A DNA stretch of 64,000 nt from an uncultured Prevotellaceae bacterium (GCA_945865175.1 CAMBDA010000006.1:32159-96158), one strand, 5' to 3'; positions 9,821 to 21,127 are shown, numbered from the stretch's first letter. Translations and numbers: made by a program. The notes: a model not told the origin generated them from the letters alone.

Positions 9821-10645
9821 ATGGCAGTACGTAAATTTAAGCCCACAACCCCGGGCCAAAGGCACAAGATTATAGGTACCTTCGAGGAAATTACTGCATC
9901 GGTACCTGAGAAGTCTCTCGTTTACGGTAAGCGCTCTACCGGCGGACGTAACAACGTTGGTAAGATGACCGTCCGTTACAAGGGAGGCGGCCACAAGAAG
10001 TTGTTCCGCTTCATCGATTTCAAGCGAGAGAAGGATGGTGTTCCAGCAGTGGTAAAGACAATCGAGTATGATCCTAACCGTTCGGCTAGAATCGCTTTGT
10101 TGTATTACGCTGATGGTGAGAAACGTTATATTATTGCTCCCAACGGTCTGAAGGTAGGCACCACTGTGATGAGTGGAGCTGATGCCGCCCCTGAGGTAGG
10201 TAACAGCCTTCCTCTGGAGAATATTCCCGTTGGTACCGTGATCCACAACATCGAGCTCCGTCCCGGACAGGGTGCCCTGCTCGTTCGTTCGGCCGGTAAT
10301 TTCGCTCAGTTAACTTCACGTGAAGGACGCTACTGCGTCATCAAACTGCCCTCTGGCGAGACCCGCCAGATTTTGAGCGCCTGCAAGGCCACAGTCGGCA
10401 GCGTAGGCAACTCCGACCATGCACTGGAGAGCTCTGGTAAGGCTGGCCGCAGCCGTTGGCTGGGCCGTCGTCCTCACAACCGTGGTGTTGTCATGAATCC
10501 TCATGATCATCCCATGGGTGGTGGTGAAGGACGTCAGTCTGGTGGTCATCCACGTTCACGCAAGGGCTTGTATGCTAAGGGTCTCAAGACACGTGCACCC
10601 AAGAAGCAGTCCAACAAGTATATTATTGAGAGGTGTAAAAAGTAA
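9821..10645 (+). CDS. rplB: ribosomal protein L2
   Basis: 274 aa. L2 is needed for subunit joining and supports peptidyl transferase. The C-terminal signature [13 protein letters not shown] with its conserved histidine is intact, as is the RNA-binding middle ([18 protein letters not shown]). Codon use and spacing match its neighbours. Confidence 0.98.
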   Translation: MAVRKFKPTTPGQRHKIIGTFEEITASVPEKSLVYGKRSTGGRNNVGKMTVRYKGGGHKKLFRFIDFKREKDGVPAVVKTIEYDPNRSARIALLYYADGEKRYIIAPNGLKVGTTVMSGADAAPEVGNSLPLENIPVGTVIHNIELRPGQGALLVRSAGNFAQLTSREGRYCVIKLPSGETRQILSACKATVGSVGNSDHALESSGKAGRSRWLGRRPHNRGVVMNPHDHPMGGGEGRQSGGHPRSRKGLYAKGLKTRAPKKQSNKYIIERCKK

Positions 10646-10666
10646 TCAAGTTAACTAGAGTAAATT

Positions 10667-10936
10667 ATGAGTCGTTCACTTAAGAAAGGTCCGTATATTG
10701 AGGTCAAGCTCGAGAACAAGATTCTGGCCATGAATGAGAGTGGCAAGAAGAATGTCGTTAAGACATGGTCTCGCGCCTCCATGATCTCCCCCGATTTCGT
10801 AGGTCATACGGTAGCCGTTCACAACGGAAATAAGTTTATTCCTGTTTACGTTACTGAAAACATGGTTGGACACAAGCTGGGTGAATTTGCACCTACACGT
10901 AAGTTCGGTGGCCATGCAGGTAACAAGAAGAAGTAA
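10667..10936 (+). CDS. rpsS: ribosomal protein S19
   Basis: 89 aa. S19 forms a complex with S13 in the 30S head. The signature [20 protein letters not shown] and the C-terminal [14 protein letters not shown] are present. It lies between rplB and rplV as usual. Confidence 0.97.
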   Translation: MSRSLKKGPYIEVKLENKILAMNESGKKNVVKTWSRASMISPDFVGHTVAVHNGNKFIPVYVTENMVGHKLGEFAPTRKFGGHAGNKKK

Positions 10937-10972
10937 GCAGGGCAAGTTTGAATAAAAAAGAGTAATAATATA

Positions 10973-11368
10973 ATGGGAAAAAGAAAAAAACTTGCTGCCG
11001 AGGCTAGAAAGGCAGCGCTCAAAACCCAGTACTTTGCAAAGCTCCGCAATGTACCTTCTTCTCCCCGTAAAATGAGATATGTTGTAGATCTTGTACGTGG
11101 GATGGAAGTCAACAGAGCACTGGCTACCCTGAAGTTCTGTGCAAAGGCTGCATCGGCTGACGTGGAGAAACTGTTGCGCTCCGCTATCGCCAACTGGGAA
11201 CAGAAGAATGATCGTAAGGCTGAAGACGGTGAGCTGTTCGTCTCCAAGATTTTTGTTGACTGTGGCCCCACACTGAAGCGAATGAGACCAGCTCCACAAG
11301 GCCGTGGTTACAGAATCCGCAAGCGTTCTAACCACATCACTTTGTTCGTCGACACTAAGAATGATTAA
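10973..11368 (+). CDS. rplV: ribosomal protein L22
   Basis: 131 aa. L22 lines the exit tunnel; the beta-hairpin that reaches the constriction is seen as [16 protein letters not shown]. The basic N-terminal extension ([16 protein letters not shown]) before the conserved core is what I would expect of a Bacteroidetes L22. Confidence 0.96.
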   Translation: MGKRKKLAAEARKAALKTQYFAKLRNVPSSPRKMRYVVDLVRGMEVNRALATLKFCAKAASADVEKLLRSAIANWEQKNDRKAEDGELFVSKIFVDCGPTLKRMRPAPQGRGYRIRKRSNHITLFVDTKND

Positions 11369-11383
11369 TGATTAAGTAAAAGT

Positions 11384-12112
11384 ATGGGACAGAAAGTTAA
11401 TCCTATAAGCAATCGCCTGGGTATTGTGCGCGGTTGGGATTCTAATTGGTATGGTGGCAAGGATTTCGGAGATGCCATCCTCGAGGACAGCAAGATTCGC
11501 AAATACTTGAATGCCCGTCTGGGTGATGCCAGCATTTCTCGCATTGTCATTGAGCGTACCCTCAAGATGGTTACCATTACCATCTGCACTGCCCGTCCAG
11601 GCCTGATCATTGGTAAGGGTGGCGAAAAGGTGGATACGCTGAAGGAAGAGCTGAAGAAGCTCACGTCCAAGGATATCCAGATTAATATCTTTGAGATTAA
11701 GAAGCCTGAACTGGATGCTACTATCGTCGGTACCAACATCGCCCGTCAGGTGGAAGGCAAGATTTCCTATCGACGTGCCATCAAGATGGCCGTTGCCAAT
11801 ACCATGCGTGCCGGTGCCGAGGGCGTGAAGATTCAGATTTGCGGCCGCCTGAACGGTGCTGAAATGGCTCGCTCCGAGATGTTCAAGGAAGGTCGTACCC
11901 CCTTGCACACCCTGCGTGCCGACATCGACTATTGCCAGACAGAGGCACTCACCAAGGTGGGCCTGCTGGGCATTAAGGTGTGGATTTGCCGCGGCGAGGT
12001 GTATGGCAAGAAGGATCTTGCCCCCAACTTCACCCAGCAGAAGGAGAACAGCCGTAACTTCGGTGGAAATGGCGGTAAGAACTTCCGTCGTAAGAAGAAC
12101 AACAATCGCTAA
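11384..12112 (+). CDS. rpsC: ribosomal protein S3
   Basis: 242 aa. S3 forms part of the mRNA entry channel. The KH domain shows [18 protein letters not shown], with GKGG as the GxxG loop. The C-terminal domain ([18 protein letters not shown]) is followed by a basic, asparagine- and glycine-rich tail ([16 protein letters not shown]). Confidence 0.97.
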   Translation: MGQKVNPISNRLGIVRGWDSNWYGGKDFGDAILEDSKIRKYLNARLGDASISRIVIERTLKMVTITICTARPGLIIGKGGEKVDTLKEELKKLTSKDIQINIFEIKKPELDATIVGTNIARQVEGKISYRRAIKMAVANTMRAGAEGVKIQICGRLNGAEMARSEMFKEGRTPLHTLRADIDYCQTEALTKVGLLGIKVWICRGEVYGKKDLAPNFTQQKENSRNFGGNGGKNFRRKKNNNR

Positions 12113-12126
12113 AATTCAGAATTATC

Positions 12127-12552
<426 letters not shown>

Positions 12553-12554
12553 TT

Positions 12555-12749
12555 ATGAAGATAGCAGAAATTAAGGAGTTGTCGGCTGCAGACCTGGCCG
12601 AGAGAATTCAGGCAGAGCAGGCCAATTACAACCAGATGCTGCTCAATCACGCAGTGTCTCCCTTGGAAAACAATGCTCAGATCAAGTTGACACGTCGTAA
12701 TATCGCACGGATGAAGACTGTTCTCCGTCAGAAAGAGCTTAACAAGTAA
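12555..12749 (+). CDS. rpmC: ribosomal protein L29
   Basis: 64 aa from the ATG at 12555 ([10 protein letters not shown]), the form L29 normally has. An ATG two codons earlier (12549) overlaps the rplP stop and would add only Met-Ile. L29 is a two-helix protein at the tunnel exit beside L23. Confidence 0.95.
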   Translation: MKIAEIKELSAADLAERIQAEQANYNQMLLNHAVSPLENNAQIKLTRRNIARMKTVLRQKELNK

Positions 12750-12763
12750 AACAGGCCGTTGTA

Positions 12764-13021
12764 ATGGAAACAAGAAATTTAAGAAAGACAAGAACGGGTG
12801 TGGTTGTCAGCGACAAGATGGACAAGACCATCGTGGTGGCTGCCAAGTTCAAGGAGAAGCACCCTATTTATGGTAAATTCGTTTCTAAAACGAAGAAGTA
12901 CCATGCTCACGACGAGAAGAATGATTGCCACAAGGGTGACACCGTGCTGATTATGGAGACTCGTCCCTTGAGCAAGACTAAGAGATGGAGAGTAGTACAA
13001 ATCGTAGAAAGAGCTAAGTAA
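12764..13021 (+). CDS. rpsQ: ribosomal protein S17
   Basis: 85 aa. S17 is an OB-fold protein of the 30S body. The sequence [18 protein letters not shown] near the start and [18 protein letters not shown] near the end are family hallmarks. rplN starts 2 bp after its stop. Confidence 0.96.
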   Translation: METRNLRKTRTGVVVSDKMDKTIVVAAKFKEKHPIYGKFVSKTKKYHAHDEKNDCHKGDTVLIMETRPLSKTKRWRVVQIVERAK

Positions 13022-13023
13022 TT

Positions 13024-13389
13024 ATGATACAGGCAGAATCTAGATTAGTTGTTGCAGACAATAGTGGCGCCAAGGAGTGCTTGTGCATCCGTGTACTGGG
13101 TGGCACTCGCCGTCGCTATGCTTCTGTAGGTGACGTGATTGTGGTCTCTGTGAAGAGCGTCATCCCGTCCAGTGATATTAAGAAAGGTGCAGTATCTAAG
13201 GCCCTCATCGTGCGCACAAAGAAAGAGGTCCGCCGTGCGGATGGCTCATACATCCGCTTCGACGACAATGCCTGCGTGCTTCTCAACAACGCCGGTGAAC
13301 TTCGTGGCAGCCGTATCTTTGGCCCTGTGGCCCGTGAGCTTCGTGCAGCTAACATGAAGGTTGTATCTCTCGCACCTGAAGTTCTTTAA
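13024..13389 (+). CDS. rplN: ribosomal protein L14
   Basis: 121 aa. L14 lies at the subunit interface and is the usual binding site of the silencing factor Rsf[19 protein letters not shown] and the C-terminal [10 protein letters not shown] are conserved. First gene of the spc-type block. Confidence 0.97.
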   Translation: MIQAESRLVVADNSGAKECLCIRVLGGTRRRYASVGDVIVVSVKSVIPSSDIKKGAVSKALIVRTKKEVRRADGSYIRFDDNACVLLNNAGELRGSRIFGPVARELRAANMKVVSLAPEVL

Positions 13390-13413
13390 TCTATTTAAGG
13401 AAGAATATAAGTA

Positions 13414-13692
13414 ATGAGCAAGTTACATATCAAGAAAGGTGATACAGTATACGTAAACTCTGGCAACAGCAAGGGCCAGCAGGGTAAGGTATTAAAGGTG
13501 CTAGTTAAGGAGCAGCGTGCCCTCGTGGAGGGTGTCAATATGGTTTCCAAAAGCCAGAAACCCAGTGCCAAGTTCCCCCAGGGCGGCATTGTCAAGCAGG
13601 AGGCTCCCATTCATATTTCCAAGCTCAACCGTGTAGAGGACGGCAAGGTAGTTCGTTCCAACGGTGCCGCTACGAAGGTAACATTAAAATAA
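13414..13692 (+). CDS. rplX: ribosomal protein L24
   Basis: 92 aa, shorter than the usual 100 or more. L24 starts assembly of the 50S subunit. The KOW motif ([20 protein letters not shown]) is near the N-terminus. The short C-terminus ends [11 protein letters not shown], with rplE following after 14 bp. Confidence 0.95.
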   Translation: MSKLHIKKGDTVYVNSGNSKGQQGKVLKVLVKEQRALVEGVNMVSKSQKPSAKFPQGGIVKQEAPIHISKLNRVEDGKVVRSNGAATKVTLK

Positions 13693-13706
13693 AGGAGAAT
13701 TAAGTA

Positions 13707-14264
13707 ATGGCAAATACTGCAAGCCTTAAGAAAGAGTATGCAGAGCGTATTGCTCCTGCTTTGATGAAGCAATTCAACTATTCTTCTTCCATGCAGATTC
13801 CTGTACTGAAGAAGATTGTCATCAATCAAGGTCTGGGTATGGCTACCGCCGACAAGAAGATTATCGAGGTAGCTGTCAACGAAATCACTGCCATCACCGG
13901 CCAGAAGGCTGTGGCAACGGTTTCCAAGAAGGACGTGGCAAACTTCAAGCTCCGTAAGAAGATGCCTATCGGTGTGATGGTGACATTGCGTCGTGAGCGC
14001 ATGTACGAGTTCCTGGAGAAGCTGGTACGTGTGGCTCTTCCCCGTATCCGCGACTTCAAGGGTATCGAGTCAAAGTTCGACGGACGCGGCAACTATACGA
14101 TGGGTATCCAGGAGCAGATTATCTTCCCTGAGATCAATATCGACACCATCGAGCGCATCCTGGGTATGAATATCACTTTTGTTACCACTGCTAAGACTGA
14201 TGAAGAAGGCTACGCGCTGCTTAAGGAGTTCGGCCTTCCCTTTAAGAACGCTAAAAACAATTAA
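13707..14264 (+). CDS. rplE: ribosomal protein L5
   Basis: 185 aa. L5 binds 5S rRNA and contacts P-site tRNA. VPVLKK-type start ([13 protein letters not shown]) and [16 protein letters not shown] are both present. It precedes rpsN by 3 bp. Confidence 0.97.
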   Translation: MANTASLKKEYAERIAPALMKQFNYSSSMQIPVLKKIVINQGLGMATADKKIIEVAVNEITAITGQKAVATVSKKDVANFKLRKKMPIGVMVTLRRERMYEFLEKLVRVALPRIRDFKGIESKFDGRGNYTMGIQEQIIFPEINIDTIERILGMNITFVTTAKTDEEGYALLKEFGLPFKNAKNN

Positions 14265-14267
14265 GAT

Positions 14268-14567
14268 ATGGCAAAAGAATCGATGAAGGCCCGCGAGGTA
14301 AAGCGTGCCAAGCTCGTGGCAAAGTATGCAGAGAAGCGTGCTGCACTCAAGAAGATTGTAAGCACCGGCTCCCCCGCCGAGGCCTATGAGGCTGCCCAGA
14401 AGTTGCAATCTATCCCCAAGAATGCAAATCCCATCCGTCTGCACAACCGTTGCAAGCTCACCGGCCGTCCCAGAGGCTACATCCGCTTCTTCGGACTCTC
14501 CCGTATCCAGTTCCGCGAGATGGCATCAAGCGGTCTGATTCCCGGAGTGAAGAAGGCAAGCTGGTAA
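14268..14567 (+). CDS. rpsN: ribosomal protein S14, zinc-independent long form
   Basis: 99 aa. This is the longer form without the CxxC zinc ribbon: only one cysteine ([12 protein letters not shown]) is seen. S14 completes the 30S head beside S3 and S10. The absence of zinc ligands means this copy needs no zinc. Confidence 0.96.
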   Translation: MAKESMKAREVKRAKLVAKYAEKRAALKKIVSTGSPAEAYEAAQKLQSIPKNANPIRLHNRCKLTGRPRGYIRFFGLSRIQFREMASSGLIPGVKKASW

Positions 14568-14592
14568 ACAAGGAACAAATTCTTTAATATTG

Positions 14593-14607
14593 TCGGGAGC
14601 GTCCCGA
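14593..14607 (+). other. small hairpin upstream of rpsH
   Basis: TCGGGA-GCG-TCCCGA forms a 6-bp stem with a 3-nt loop between rpsN and rpsH. No U-run follows. It may be a processing or r-protein contact site; no function is shown. Confidence 0.45.
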
Positions 14608-14628
14608 TTAATTAAAACAATTTATATA

Positions 14629-15024
14629 ATGACAGATCCAATAGCAGATTATTTGACAAGATTGCGTAACGCAATCATGGCCAAGCACAGAGTAGTGGAA
14701 GTGCCGGCGTCGAATTTGAAGAAGGAAATCACCAAGATCCTCTTCGAGAAGGGTTACATCCTGAACTACAAGTTTGTAGAGGATGGCCCCCAAGGTACCA
14801 TCAAGATTGCCTTGAAGTATGATACCGTAAACAAGGTCAACGCCATCAAGAAGTTGATCAGAATATCCACCCCCGGTATGCGTAAGTATACTGGCTACAA
14901 GGATATGCCGAGAGTAATTAACGGATTGGGTATTGCTATTTTATCTACATCCAAGGGTGTAATGACTAACAAGGAGGCCGCTGACCTGAAGATCGGTGGT
15001 GAAGTCCTGTGTTATGTATACTAA
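14629..15024 (+). CDS. rpsH: ribosomal protein S8
   Basis: 131 aa from the ATG at 14629 (MTDPIADYLTRLRNA), the conserved S8 start. An in-frame ATG at 14590 would add 13 residues and cover the hairpin at 14593-14607, so it is rejected. S8 binds the central domain of 16S rRNA; in enterobacteria it represses the spc operon. Confidence 0.97.
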   Translation: MTDPIADYLTRLRNAIMAKHRVVEVPASNLKKEITKILFEKGYILNYKFVEDGPQGTIKIALKYDTVNKVNAIKKLIRISTPGMRKYTGYKDMPRVINGLGIAILSTSKGVMTNKEAADLKIGGEVLCYVY

Positions 15025-15039
15025 TAGGAGGTTCAGATT

Positions 15040-15609
15040 ATGTCTAGAATTGGTAAGTTGCCCATCGCAATCCCCGCTGGTGTCACTGTAAATGTAGACG
15101 CAGCCAACGTAGTTACTGTCAAAGGAAGTAAAGGTGAACTGAAGCAAGCTGTCAACCCCTCTATCATCGTAAAGGTCCAGGATCAGGAAGTGGTGCTGGA
15201 GATTGATGAGAAGGCAGACGTTGACGTGAAGCAGAAACAATCATATCATGGCCTTTACCGCTCACTCATCCACAACATGGTGGTGGGCGTGTCTGAAGGC
15301 TTTAAGAAGCAGCTCGAACTCGTGGGTGTAGGTTACCGCGTGTCCAACCAGGGTAATCTGCTGGATTTCGCCCTCGGCTACACACATCCCATTCTCTTCC
15401 AGCTTCCCGCTGAGATTAAGGTGGAAACCAAGTCAGAGAGAAACCAGAATCCTCTCATCACTCTCGAGTCGTGCGACAAGCAGCTGCTGGGTCAGGTTTG
15501 TGCAAAAATTCGTTCTTTCCGTATGCCTGAGCCTTACAAGGGCAAGGGTATCCTGTTCGTTGGCGAACAGATTCGCAGAAAGTCTGGTAAGTCTGCAGGT
15601 GCGAAGTAA
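15040..15609 (+). CDS. rplF: ribosomal protein L6
   Basis: 189 aa. L6 is near the GTPase-associated centre and contacts EF-G. MSRIGKLPIAIPAGV opens the protein, and the C-terminal signature PEPYKGKGILFVGE is intact. Confidence 0.97.
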   Translation: MSRIGKLPIAIPAGVTVNVDAANVVTVKGSKGELKQAVNPSIIVKVQDQEVVLEIDEKADVDVKQKQSYHGLYRSLIHNMVVGVSEGFKKQLELVGVGYRVSNQGNLLDFALGYTHPILFQLPAEIKVETKSERNQNPLITLESCDKQLLGQVCAKIRSFRMPEPYKGKGILFVGEQIRRKSGKSAGAK

Positions 15610-15631
15610 TAACTTTTAAACTGAGGAAATC

Positions 15632-15973
15632 ATGATTACTAAAATAGAAAGACGAATTAAGATTAAATATAGAGTGCGTAACAAGATTTCTGGTACCGCT
15701 GAGCGTCCCCGCATGTCAGTGTTCAGAAGCAACAAGCAGATTTACGTACAGTTTATTAATGATTTGACCGGTACGACCCTTGCCAGCGCTTCTTCTCTCG
15801 GATTGGAGAAGTGCGCCAAGAAGGAGCAGGCCGCCCAGGTGGGTGCCCTTGCTGCCAAGGCAGCCCTGGAAGCTGGCATCGTGACGGTGGTGTTTGACCG
15901 CAACGGTTATCTCTACCATGGTCGTGTGAAGGAATTGGCTGATGCAGCCCGTAACGGTGGACTTAAATTCTAA
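15632..15973 (+). CDS. rplR: ribosomal protein L18
   Basis: 113 aa. L18 binds 5S rRNA together with L5. [16 protein letters not shown] and the C-terminal [19 protein letters not shown] are typical. rpsE starts 6 bp after the stop. Confidence 0.96.
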   Translation: MITKIERRIKIKYRVRNKISGTAERPRMSVFRSNKQIYVQFINDLTGTTLASASSLGLEKCAKKEQAAQVGALAAKAALEAGIVTVVFDRNGYLYHGRVKELADAARNGGLKF

Positions 15974-15979
15974 TCGAAT

Positions 15980-16492
15980 ATGGCAATGAACAAAGTTAAG
16001 ATAACTAGCGATCTCGAGCTGAAGGACAGATTGGTTGCTATCAACCGTGTGACCAAGGTCACCAAGGGTGGTCGTACCTTCACATTCTCAGCCATTGTTG
16101 TTGTAGGTAACGAGAACGGCATTATCGGCTGGGGCTTGGGCAAGGCTGGTGAAGTCACCGCCGCCATCTCAAAGGGTGTGGAGTCGGCCAAGAAAAACCT
16201 TATCCAGGTACCCGTGCTCAAGGGCACTGTGCCCCATGAGGCCACTGCACATTTCGGCGGTGCCGAAGTGCTGATTATGCCGGCTTCTGCAGGTACTGGT
16301 GTGGTGGCCGGTGGTGCTATGCGTGCCGTTATGGAGAGCGTGGGCATTACCGACTGTCTGGCCAAGTCGAAGGGTTCTTCCAACCCTCACAACCTTGTAA
16401 AGGCCACAATCGCAGCGCTCGCCGAGATGCGTGACGCACGCACCATCGCAGCCAACCGCGGAATTAGTTTGGACAAAGTATTTAGAGGTTAA
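15980..16492 (+). CDS. rpsE: ribosomal protein S5
   Basis: 170 aa. S5 affects translational accuracy at the decoding site. The double-stranded RNA-binding-type motif ([15 protein letters not shown]) and the second domain ([19 protein letters not shown]) are present. Confidence 0.97.
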   Translation: MAMNKVKITSDLELKDRLVAINRVTKVTKGGRTFTFSAIVVVGNENGIIGWGLGKAGEVTAAISKGVESAKKNLIQVPVLKGTVPHEATAHFGGAEVLIMPASAGTGVVAGGAMRAVMESVGITDCLAKSKGSSNPHNLVKATIAALAEMRDARTIAANRGISLDKVFRG

Positions 16493-16503
16493 CAGATAAG
16501 GCA

Positions 16504-16674
16504 ATGATAAAGGTTAAGCAAATCCGGAGCCGTATCCACGCTCCCCAGAGACAGAAGGCTACTCTCGACACACTGGGCCTGAAGAAACTCAATCAGGTCG
16601 TTGAGATTGAGGATACCCCCTCTAACAGAGGCTTGATTAATGCTGTACATCACCTGGTAACGGTGATTGACTAA
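16504..16674 (+). CDS. rpmD: ribosomal protein L30
   Basis: 56 aa, read directly from the sequence: ATG at 16504, TAA at 16672-16674. The start ([17 protein letters not shown]) and the core ([11 protein letters not shown]) are recognisable L30. It fills the expected slot between rpsE and rplO. Confidence 0.95.
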   Translation: MIKVKQIRSRIHAPQRQKATLDTLGLKKLNQVVEIEDTPSNRGLINAVHHLVTVID

Positions 16675-16701
16675 TTCATCAACTACTAAATTGATATAAA
16701 T

Positions 16702-17148
16702 ATGAAATTACATACTTTGAACCCTGCATTCGGTGCTACACACAGCCGTAGAAGAATTGGTCGCGGACCTGGTTCTGGTTTGGGTGGCACTTCTACCCGC
16801 GGTCACAAGGGTGCCAAGGCTCGCTCTGGTTACAAGAACAAGATTGGTTTTGAAGGTGGCCAGATGCCCTTGCAGCGTCGTTTGCCCAAGTTCGGCTTCA
16901 AGAACATCAACCGTGTGGAATATCAGCCCGTCAACCTGTCAGCACTCCAGGCCTATGCCGAGGCTTCCGGTGCCGCTGCTGTGACAGTGGCTGACCTCGT
17001 GGCTGCTGGTGTGGCCAAGAAGAACATGCGTGTCAAAATTCTTGGCAACGGCACGCTTACTGCCAAGCTCGATGTCACTGCTCATGCTTTCTCTGAATCG
17101 GCCAAGGCTGCCATTGAGGCTGTAGGTGGAACCGCTACTAAACTCTGA
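16702..17148 (+). CDS. rplO: ribosomal protein L15
   Basis: 148 aa. L15 binds late in 50S assembly. The glycine-rich N-terminal arm (GRGPGSGLGGTSTRGHKG) and FEGGQMPLQRRLPKFGF are conserved. secY starts 5 bp after the stop. Confidence 0.97.
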   Translation: MKLHTLNPAFGATHSRRRIGRGPGSGLGGTSTRGHKGAKARSGYKNKIGFEGGQMPLQRRLPKFGFKNINRVEYQPVNLSALQAYAEASGAAAVTVADLVAAGVAKKNMRVKILGNGTLTAKLDVTAHAFSESAKAAIEAVGGTATKL

Positions 17149-17153
17149 TTCTG

Positions 17154-18500
17154 ATGAAGAAGTTTATTGAGACTCTAAAGAACATATGGCGTATTGAGGA
17201 TTTGCGTACACGAATCCTCATTACGCTCGGTTTTGCCGCAATTTACCGTTTCGGCTCCTTCGTGGTGCTCCCTGGCATCAACCCTGAGGCCTTGACGGCA
17301 TTGCGCGAGCAAACCAATACAGGACTCATGTCCCTGTTGAATATGTTCTCCGGAGGCGCGTTCTCCAATGCATCTGTCTTTGCATTGGGTATCATGCCTT
17401 ACATCTCGGCATCCATTGTCATCCAGCTGTTCGCCTTCGTGGTCCCCTATTTCCAGAAGATGCAGCGCGAGGGTGAGAGTGGCCGTCGCAAGATGAACCA
17501 GTACACTCGCTATCTCACAATCATTATCCTCATTTTCCAGGCACCCTTCTATCTCATCAACCTGAAGATGCAGGCTGCCGGCGCGCTCAATCCCGCGCTC
17601 GACTGGAACATGTTCATGCTCTCCAGCACCGTCATCCTGGCTGCAGGCAGCATGTTCATCCTGTGGGTGGGTGAGCGCATCACCGACAAGGGCATCGGCA
17701 ACGGTGTGTCCCTGATTATCATGCTTGGTATCATCGCTCGTCTGCCCCAGGCATTCGGCCAGGAGGTGGTGAGCCGTCTGAACAATGTTTCTGGCGGCGG
17801 ACTCATCATGTTCCTTGTAGAGATTCTCTTATTGTTTGTGGTTATCCTGGGTGCTATCCTGCTGGTTCAGGGTACACGCAAGGTGCCTGTTCAGTATGCC
17901 AAACGTATGTACGGCGGTCAGCAGGTAGGCGGTGTACGCCAGTACATCCCCATCAAGGTGTTTGCTGCCAACGTGATGCCTATTATCTTTGCTCAGGCAA
18001 TCATGTTCATTCCTGTCACGCTGGTGGGTTTCCTCACTGACGGACAGAGCATTTCACCCGTGTTGATGGCGCTGAGCGACCACACCAGCTGGGGATACAA
18101 TCTCCTCTTCGCTCTGTTGATTGTCGCGTTTACCTATTTTTATACTGCCATTACACTGAATCCCGTGCAGATGGCCGAGGACATGAAGCGTAACAACGGC
18201 TTTATCCCTGGTGTGCGTCCTGGCAAGGACACCAGCGACTACCTCGATGGTATCATGGAGCGCATCACCTTCCCCGGTTCTCTGTTCTTGGCTGTGATTG
18301 CCTGTATGCCCGCTTTTGCAGGCCTGCTCAATGTACAGCCTGAGTTTGCACAGTTCTTCGGCGGCACGTCGCTGCTGATCCTCGTGGGTGTTGTGCTTGA
18401 TACACTCCAGCAGATTGAGAGTCACTTGCTGATGCGCCATTACGACGGTTTGATGAGCAGCGGACGCATTCATGGACGTTCGGGCGTGTATGCACAGTAA
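17154..18500 (+). CDS. secY: protein translocase subunit SecY
   Basis: 448 aa, about ten membrane segments. SecY is the channel of the Sec translocon for exported and membrane proteins. The early segment (ITLGFAAIYRFGSFVVLPGI), the plug region (MSLLNMFSGGAFSNASVFALG) and the C-terminal RHYDGLMSSGRIHGRSG are visible. Its place inside the ribosomal cluster is conserved; map follows directly, with no adk between them. Confidence 0.97.
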   Translation: MKKFIETLKNIWRIEDLRTRILITLGFAAIYRFGSFVVLPGINPEALTALREQTNTGLMSLLNMFSGGAFSNASVFALGIMPYISASIVIQLFAFVVPYFQKMQREGESGRRKMNQYTRYLTIIILIFQAPFYLINLKMQAAGALNPALDWNMFMLSSTVILAAGSMFILWVGERITDKGIGNGVSLIIMLGIIARLPQAFGQEVVSRLNNVSGGGLIMFLVEILLLFVVILGAILLVQGTRKVPVQYAKRMYGGQQVGGVRQYIPIKVFAANVMPIIFAQAIMFIPVTLVGFLTDGQSISPVLMALSDHTSWGYNLLFALLIVAFTYFYTAITLNPVQMAEDMKRNNGFIPGVRPGKDTSDYLDGIMERITFPGSLFLAVIACMPAFAGLLNVQPEFAQFFGGTSLLILVGVVLDTLQQIESHLLMRHYDGLMSSGRIHGRSGVYAQ

Positions 18501-18516
18501 TATTGAATAAAGAAAG

Positions 18517-19293
18517 ATGATATTTCTCAAGACAGAGGATGAGATAGCGCTCATGCGAAAGGCCAACTTGCTGGTGGGTAGCACCCTTGCCGAGATAGGC
18601 AGGGCCGTAAGGCCGGGTGTGACCACAAAGCAGTTGGACAAACTGGCTGACACGTTTATCCGCGACCATGGTGCGATGCCCACGTTTCTGGGTTTCCCCA
18701 ATCCGTATGGACAACCCTTTCCAGCCAGCATCTGCACTTCTGTCAATGGTCAGGTGGTGCATGGCATCCCCACAGACGAACCCCTCAAGGAGGGTGATAT
18801 TGTGTCGGTGGATTGCGGCGCGCTTTTGGACGGTTTCAACGGAGATTCTTGCTACACGTTCTGTGTGGGCGAGATTTCGGAGGAGGTCCGCTCATTCCTG
18901 GCCACGGTGAAGGAATCGCTCTATAAGGGTATCGAGGCCGCCTGTGCTGGACACAGGGTTGGCGACATCGGACATGCGGTGCAGAGCCATTGCGAGGCCG
19001 CAGGCTACGGAGTGGTACGTGAGTTCGTAGGACATGGCATTGGTCGTGAGATGCACGAAGACCCCATGATTCCTAATTATGGCCGTCGTGGGAACGGGGC
19101 ATTGCTGAAGAACGGCATGTGCATTGCCATAGAGCCCATGATTACCATGGGCTCGCGCGAGGTGATGCTGCAACCCGACCGTTGGACGGTGTGCACGCGG
19201 GATGGAAGCGTAGCTGCCCATTTCGAGCACACGATAGCCATCCATGGAGGCAAGCCCGACATCTTATCCAGTTTTGACGAAATAGAACAGTAA
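18517..19293 (+). CDS. map: methionine aminopeptidase, type I
   Basis: 258 aa. It removes the initiator methionine from new proteins. The dinuclear metal ligands of the family are visible: two aspartates in [14 protein letters not shown], a histidine in [14 protein letters not shown], and glutamates in CIAIEPM and FEHTIAI. No N-terminal zinc-finger extension is present, as usual for bacteria. It lies between secY and infA. Confidence 0.96.
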   Translation: MIFLKTEDEIALMRKANLLVGSTLAEIGRAVRPGVTTKQLDKLADTFIRDHGAMPTFLGFPNPYGQPFPASICTSVNGQVVHGIPTDEPLKEGDIVSVDCGALLDGFNGDSCYTFCVGEISEEVRSFLATVKESLYKGIEAACAGHRVGDIGHAVQSHCEAAGYGVVREFVGHGIGREMHEDPMIPNYGRRGNGALLKNGMCIAIEPMITMGSREVMLQPDRWTVCTRDGSVAAHFEHTIAIHGGKPDILSSFDEIEQ

Positions 19294-19313
19294 AAATATT
19301 CAAATTATCGCGC

Positions 19314-19532
19314 ATGGCAAAGCAAGCAGTTATTGAACAGGATGGTGTGATTGTGGAATCATTGTCCAACGCAATGTTCCGTGTAGAACTTGAAATCGGT
19401 GCCAAGATTATCTGCAACATCAGCGGCAAGATGAGGATGCACTATATCAAGATTCTTCCCGGTGACAAGGTGAAAGTGGAGATGAGTCCATATGACCTCA
19501 CGAAGGGTCGCATCGTATTCAGATATAAATAA
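19314..19532 (+). CDS. infA: translation initiation factor IF-1
   Basis: 72 aa, exact family length. This OB-fold protein covers the A site during initiation. [20 protein letters not shown] and [20 protein letters not shown] are typical. rpmJ follows. Confidence 0.97.
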   Translation: MAKQAVIEQDGVIVESLSNAMFRVELEIGAKIICNISGKMRMHYIKILPGDKVKVEMSPYDLTKGRIVFRYK

Positions 19533-19542
19533 TACAATAGAT

Positions 19543-19659
19543 ATGAAAACAAGAGCTTCTTTAAAAAAGCGTTCCGCAGATTGCAAGATTGTACGCCGCA
19601 AGGGACGTTTGTATGTGATTAACAAGAAAAACCCCAAGATGAAGATGCGTCAGGGTTAA
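19543..19659 (+). CDS. rpmJ: ribosomal protein L36
   Basis: 38 aa, read directly from the sequence: ATG at 19543, TAA at 19657-19659. It starts [19 protein letters not shown] and ends MKMRQG. Only one cysteine is present, so the four zinc ligands of the canonical form are missing; like S14 here it is a zinc-free type. Confidence 0.95.
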   Translation: MKTRASLKKRSADCKIVRRKGRLYVINKKNPKMKMRQG

Positions 19660-19686
19660 ATTATTGCAAATGAAATAAGTTATTAT

Positions 19687-20067
19687 ATGGCAATTAGAAT
19701 TGTTGGTGTTGATTTGCCTCAGAATAAGAGAGGCGAAATCGCTTTGACCTATATTTTTGGAATAGGTCGCAGTAGCTCAGCCAAGATCTTGGAGAAGGCT
19801 GGTGTCGACAAGGACAAGAAGGTATGTGATTGGACCGATGACGAAGCCGGCAAGATTCGCGAGATTATCGGTTCGGAGTACAAGGTAGAGGGAGACCTGC
19901 GCAGTGAAATCTCTCTCAACATTAAGCGACTGATGGATATCGGTTGTTATCGTGGAGTTCGTCATCGTAATGGTTTGCCTGTTCGCGGTCAGAGCACCAA
20001 GAACAACGCCCGCACACGCAAGGGCAAGAAGAAGACCGTTGCAAATAAGAAAAAGGCTACTAAATAA
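19687..20067 (+). CDS. rpsM: ribosomal protein S13
   Basis: 126 aa. S13 forms bridges from the 30S head to the 50S subunit. The helix-hairpin-helix part ([14 protein letters not shown]) and the C-terminal [20 protein letters not shown] are present, followed by a lysine-rich tail. Confidence 0.97.
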   Translation: MAIRIVGVDLPQNKRGEIALTYIFGIGRSSSAKILEKAGVDKDKKVCDWTDDEAGKIREIIGSEYKVEGDLRSEISLNIKRLMDIGCYRGVRHRNGLPVRGQSTKNNARTRKGKKKTVANKKKATK

Positions 20068-20075
20068 TAATTGAT

Positions 20076-20465
20076 ATGGCAAAGAAAACAGTCGCAGTAA
20101 AGAAGAGAGTTGTTAAGGTTGACGCTATGGGTCAGCTTCATGTTCACAGCTCTTTCAACAACATCATTGTATCTTTGGCCAACAGTGAAGGCCAGGTCAT
20201 TTCATGGTCATCTGCTGGTAAGATGGGATTCCGTGGCTCCAAGAAGAACACTCCCTATGCTGCCCAGATGGCAGCCAAGGACTGCTCCAAGGTGGCATAC
20301 GACCTGGGCCTACGCAAGGTGAAGGCCTATATCAAAGGTCCCGGCAACGGTCGCGAATCTGCTATCCGTACCGTACATGAGGCCGGAATCGAAGTGGTTG
20401 AGATTATTGATGTTACTCCGCTTCCACACAATGGATGCCGTCCTCCTAAGAGACGCAGAGTATAA
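20076..20465 (+). CDS. rpsK: ribosomal protein S11
   Basis: 129 aa. S11 lies on the platform near the E site and anti-Shine-Dalgarno region. The C-terminal [18 protein letters not shown] is a strong signature. Confidence 0.97.
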   Translation: MAKKTVAVKKRVVKVDAMGQLHVHSSFNNIIVSLANSEGQVISWSSAGKMGFRGSKKNTPYAAQMAAKDCSKVAYDLGLRKVKAYIKGPGNGRESAIRTVHEAGIEVVEIIDVTPLPHNGCRPPKRRRV

Positions 20466-20512
20466 TCAATCACAATGATTTTGTTTTTAATTTAATGTAA
20501 TACAGTAGTAAT

Positions 20513-21118
20513 ATGGCAAGATATATTGGACCTAAATCTAGAATAGCCCGCCGCTTTGGCGAGCCTATCTTCGGTGCTGACAAGGTGCTTTCCAAGAGAA
20601 ACTTCCCCCCTGGCCAGCATGGAAATTCACGCAGAAGAAAGTCATCCGAATATGGTATCATGCTGGCCGAGAAGCAGAAGGCCAAGTATACCTATGGTGT
20701 GCTGGAGAAGCAGTTCCGCATCATGTTCGAAAAGGCTTCCCGCATGAGCGGTGTGACGGGTGAAATCCTGCTGCAGAGCCTTGAAAGCCGCTTGGACAAC
20801 ATCGTGTACCGCTTGGGTATTGCTCCCACCCGTGCCGCTGCCCGTCAGTTGGTCAACCACAAGCACATTGTGGTCGACGGCAAGGTTGTGGGTATTCCTT
20901 CTTACAGCGTAAAGCCTGGCCAGATTGTTGGAGTACGCGAGCGCAGCAAGAGCCTTGAGACAGTGCAGGCTGCTTTGGCTGGTTTCAACCACAGCAAGTA
21001 TCCTTGGTTGGAGTGGGATGAGAACCAGAAGAGCGGTAAGTATCTGCACAAGCCCGAACGTGCCGATATTCCCGAGAATATTAAAGAGCAATTGATCGTT
21101 GAGTTGTATTCTAAATAA
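20513..21118 (+). CDS. rpsD: ribosomal protein S4
   Basis: 201 aa. S4 nucleates 30S assembly. The S4 RNA-binding domain ([20 protein letters not shown]) sits in the middle. The N-terminal zinc cysteines of some S4 proteins are absent. Confidence 0.97.
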   Translation: MARYIGPKSRIARRFGEPIFGADKVLSKRNFPPGQHGNSRRRKSSEYGIMLAEKQKAKYTYGVLEKQFRIMFEKASRMSGVTGEILLQSLESRLDNIVYRLGIAPTRAAARQLVNHKHIVVDGKVVGIPSYSVKPGQIVGVRERSKSLETVQAALAGFNHSKYPWLEWDENQKSGKYLHKPERADIPENIKEQLIVELYSK

Positions 21119-21127
21119 TAATTAAGG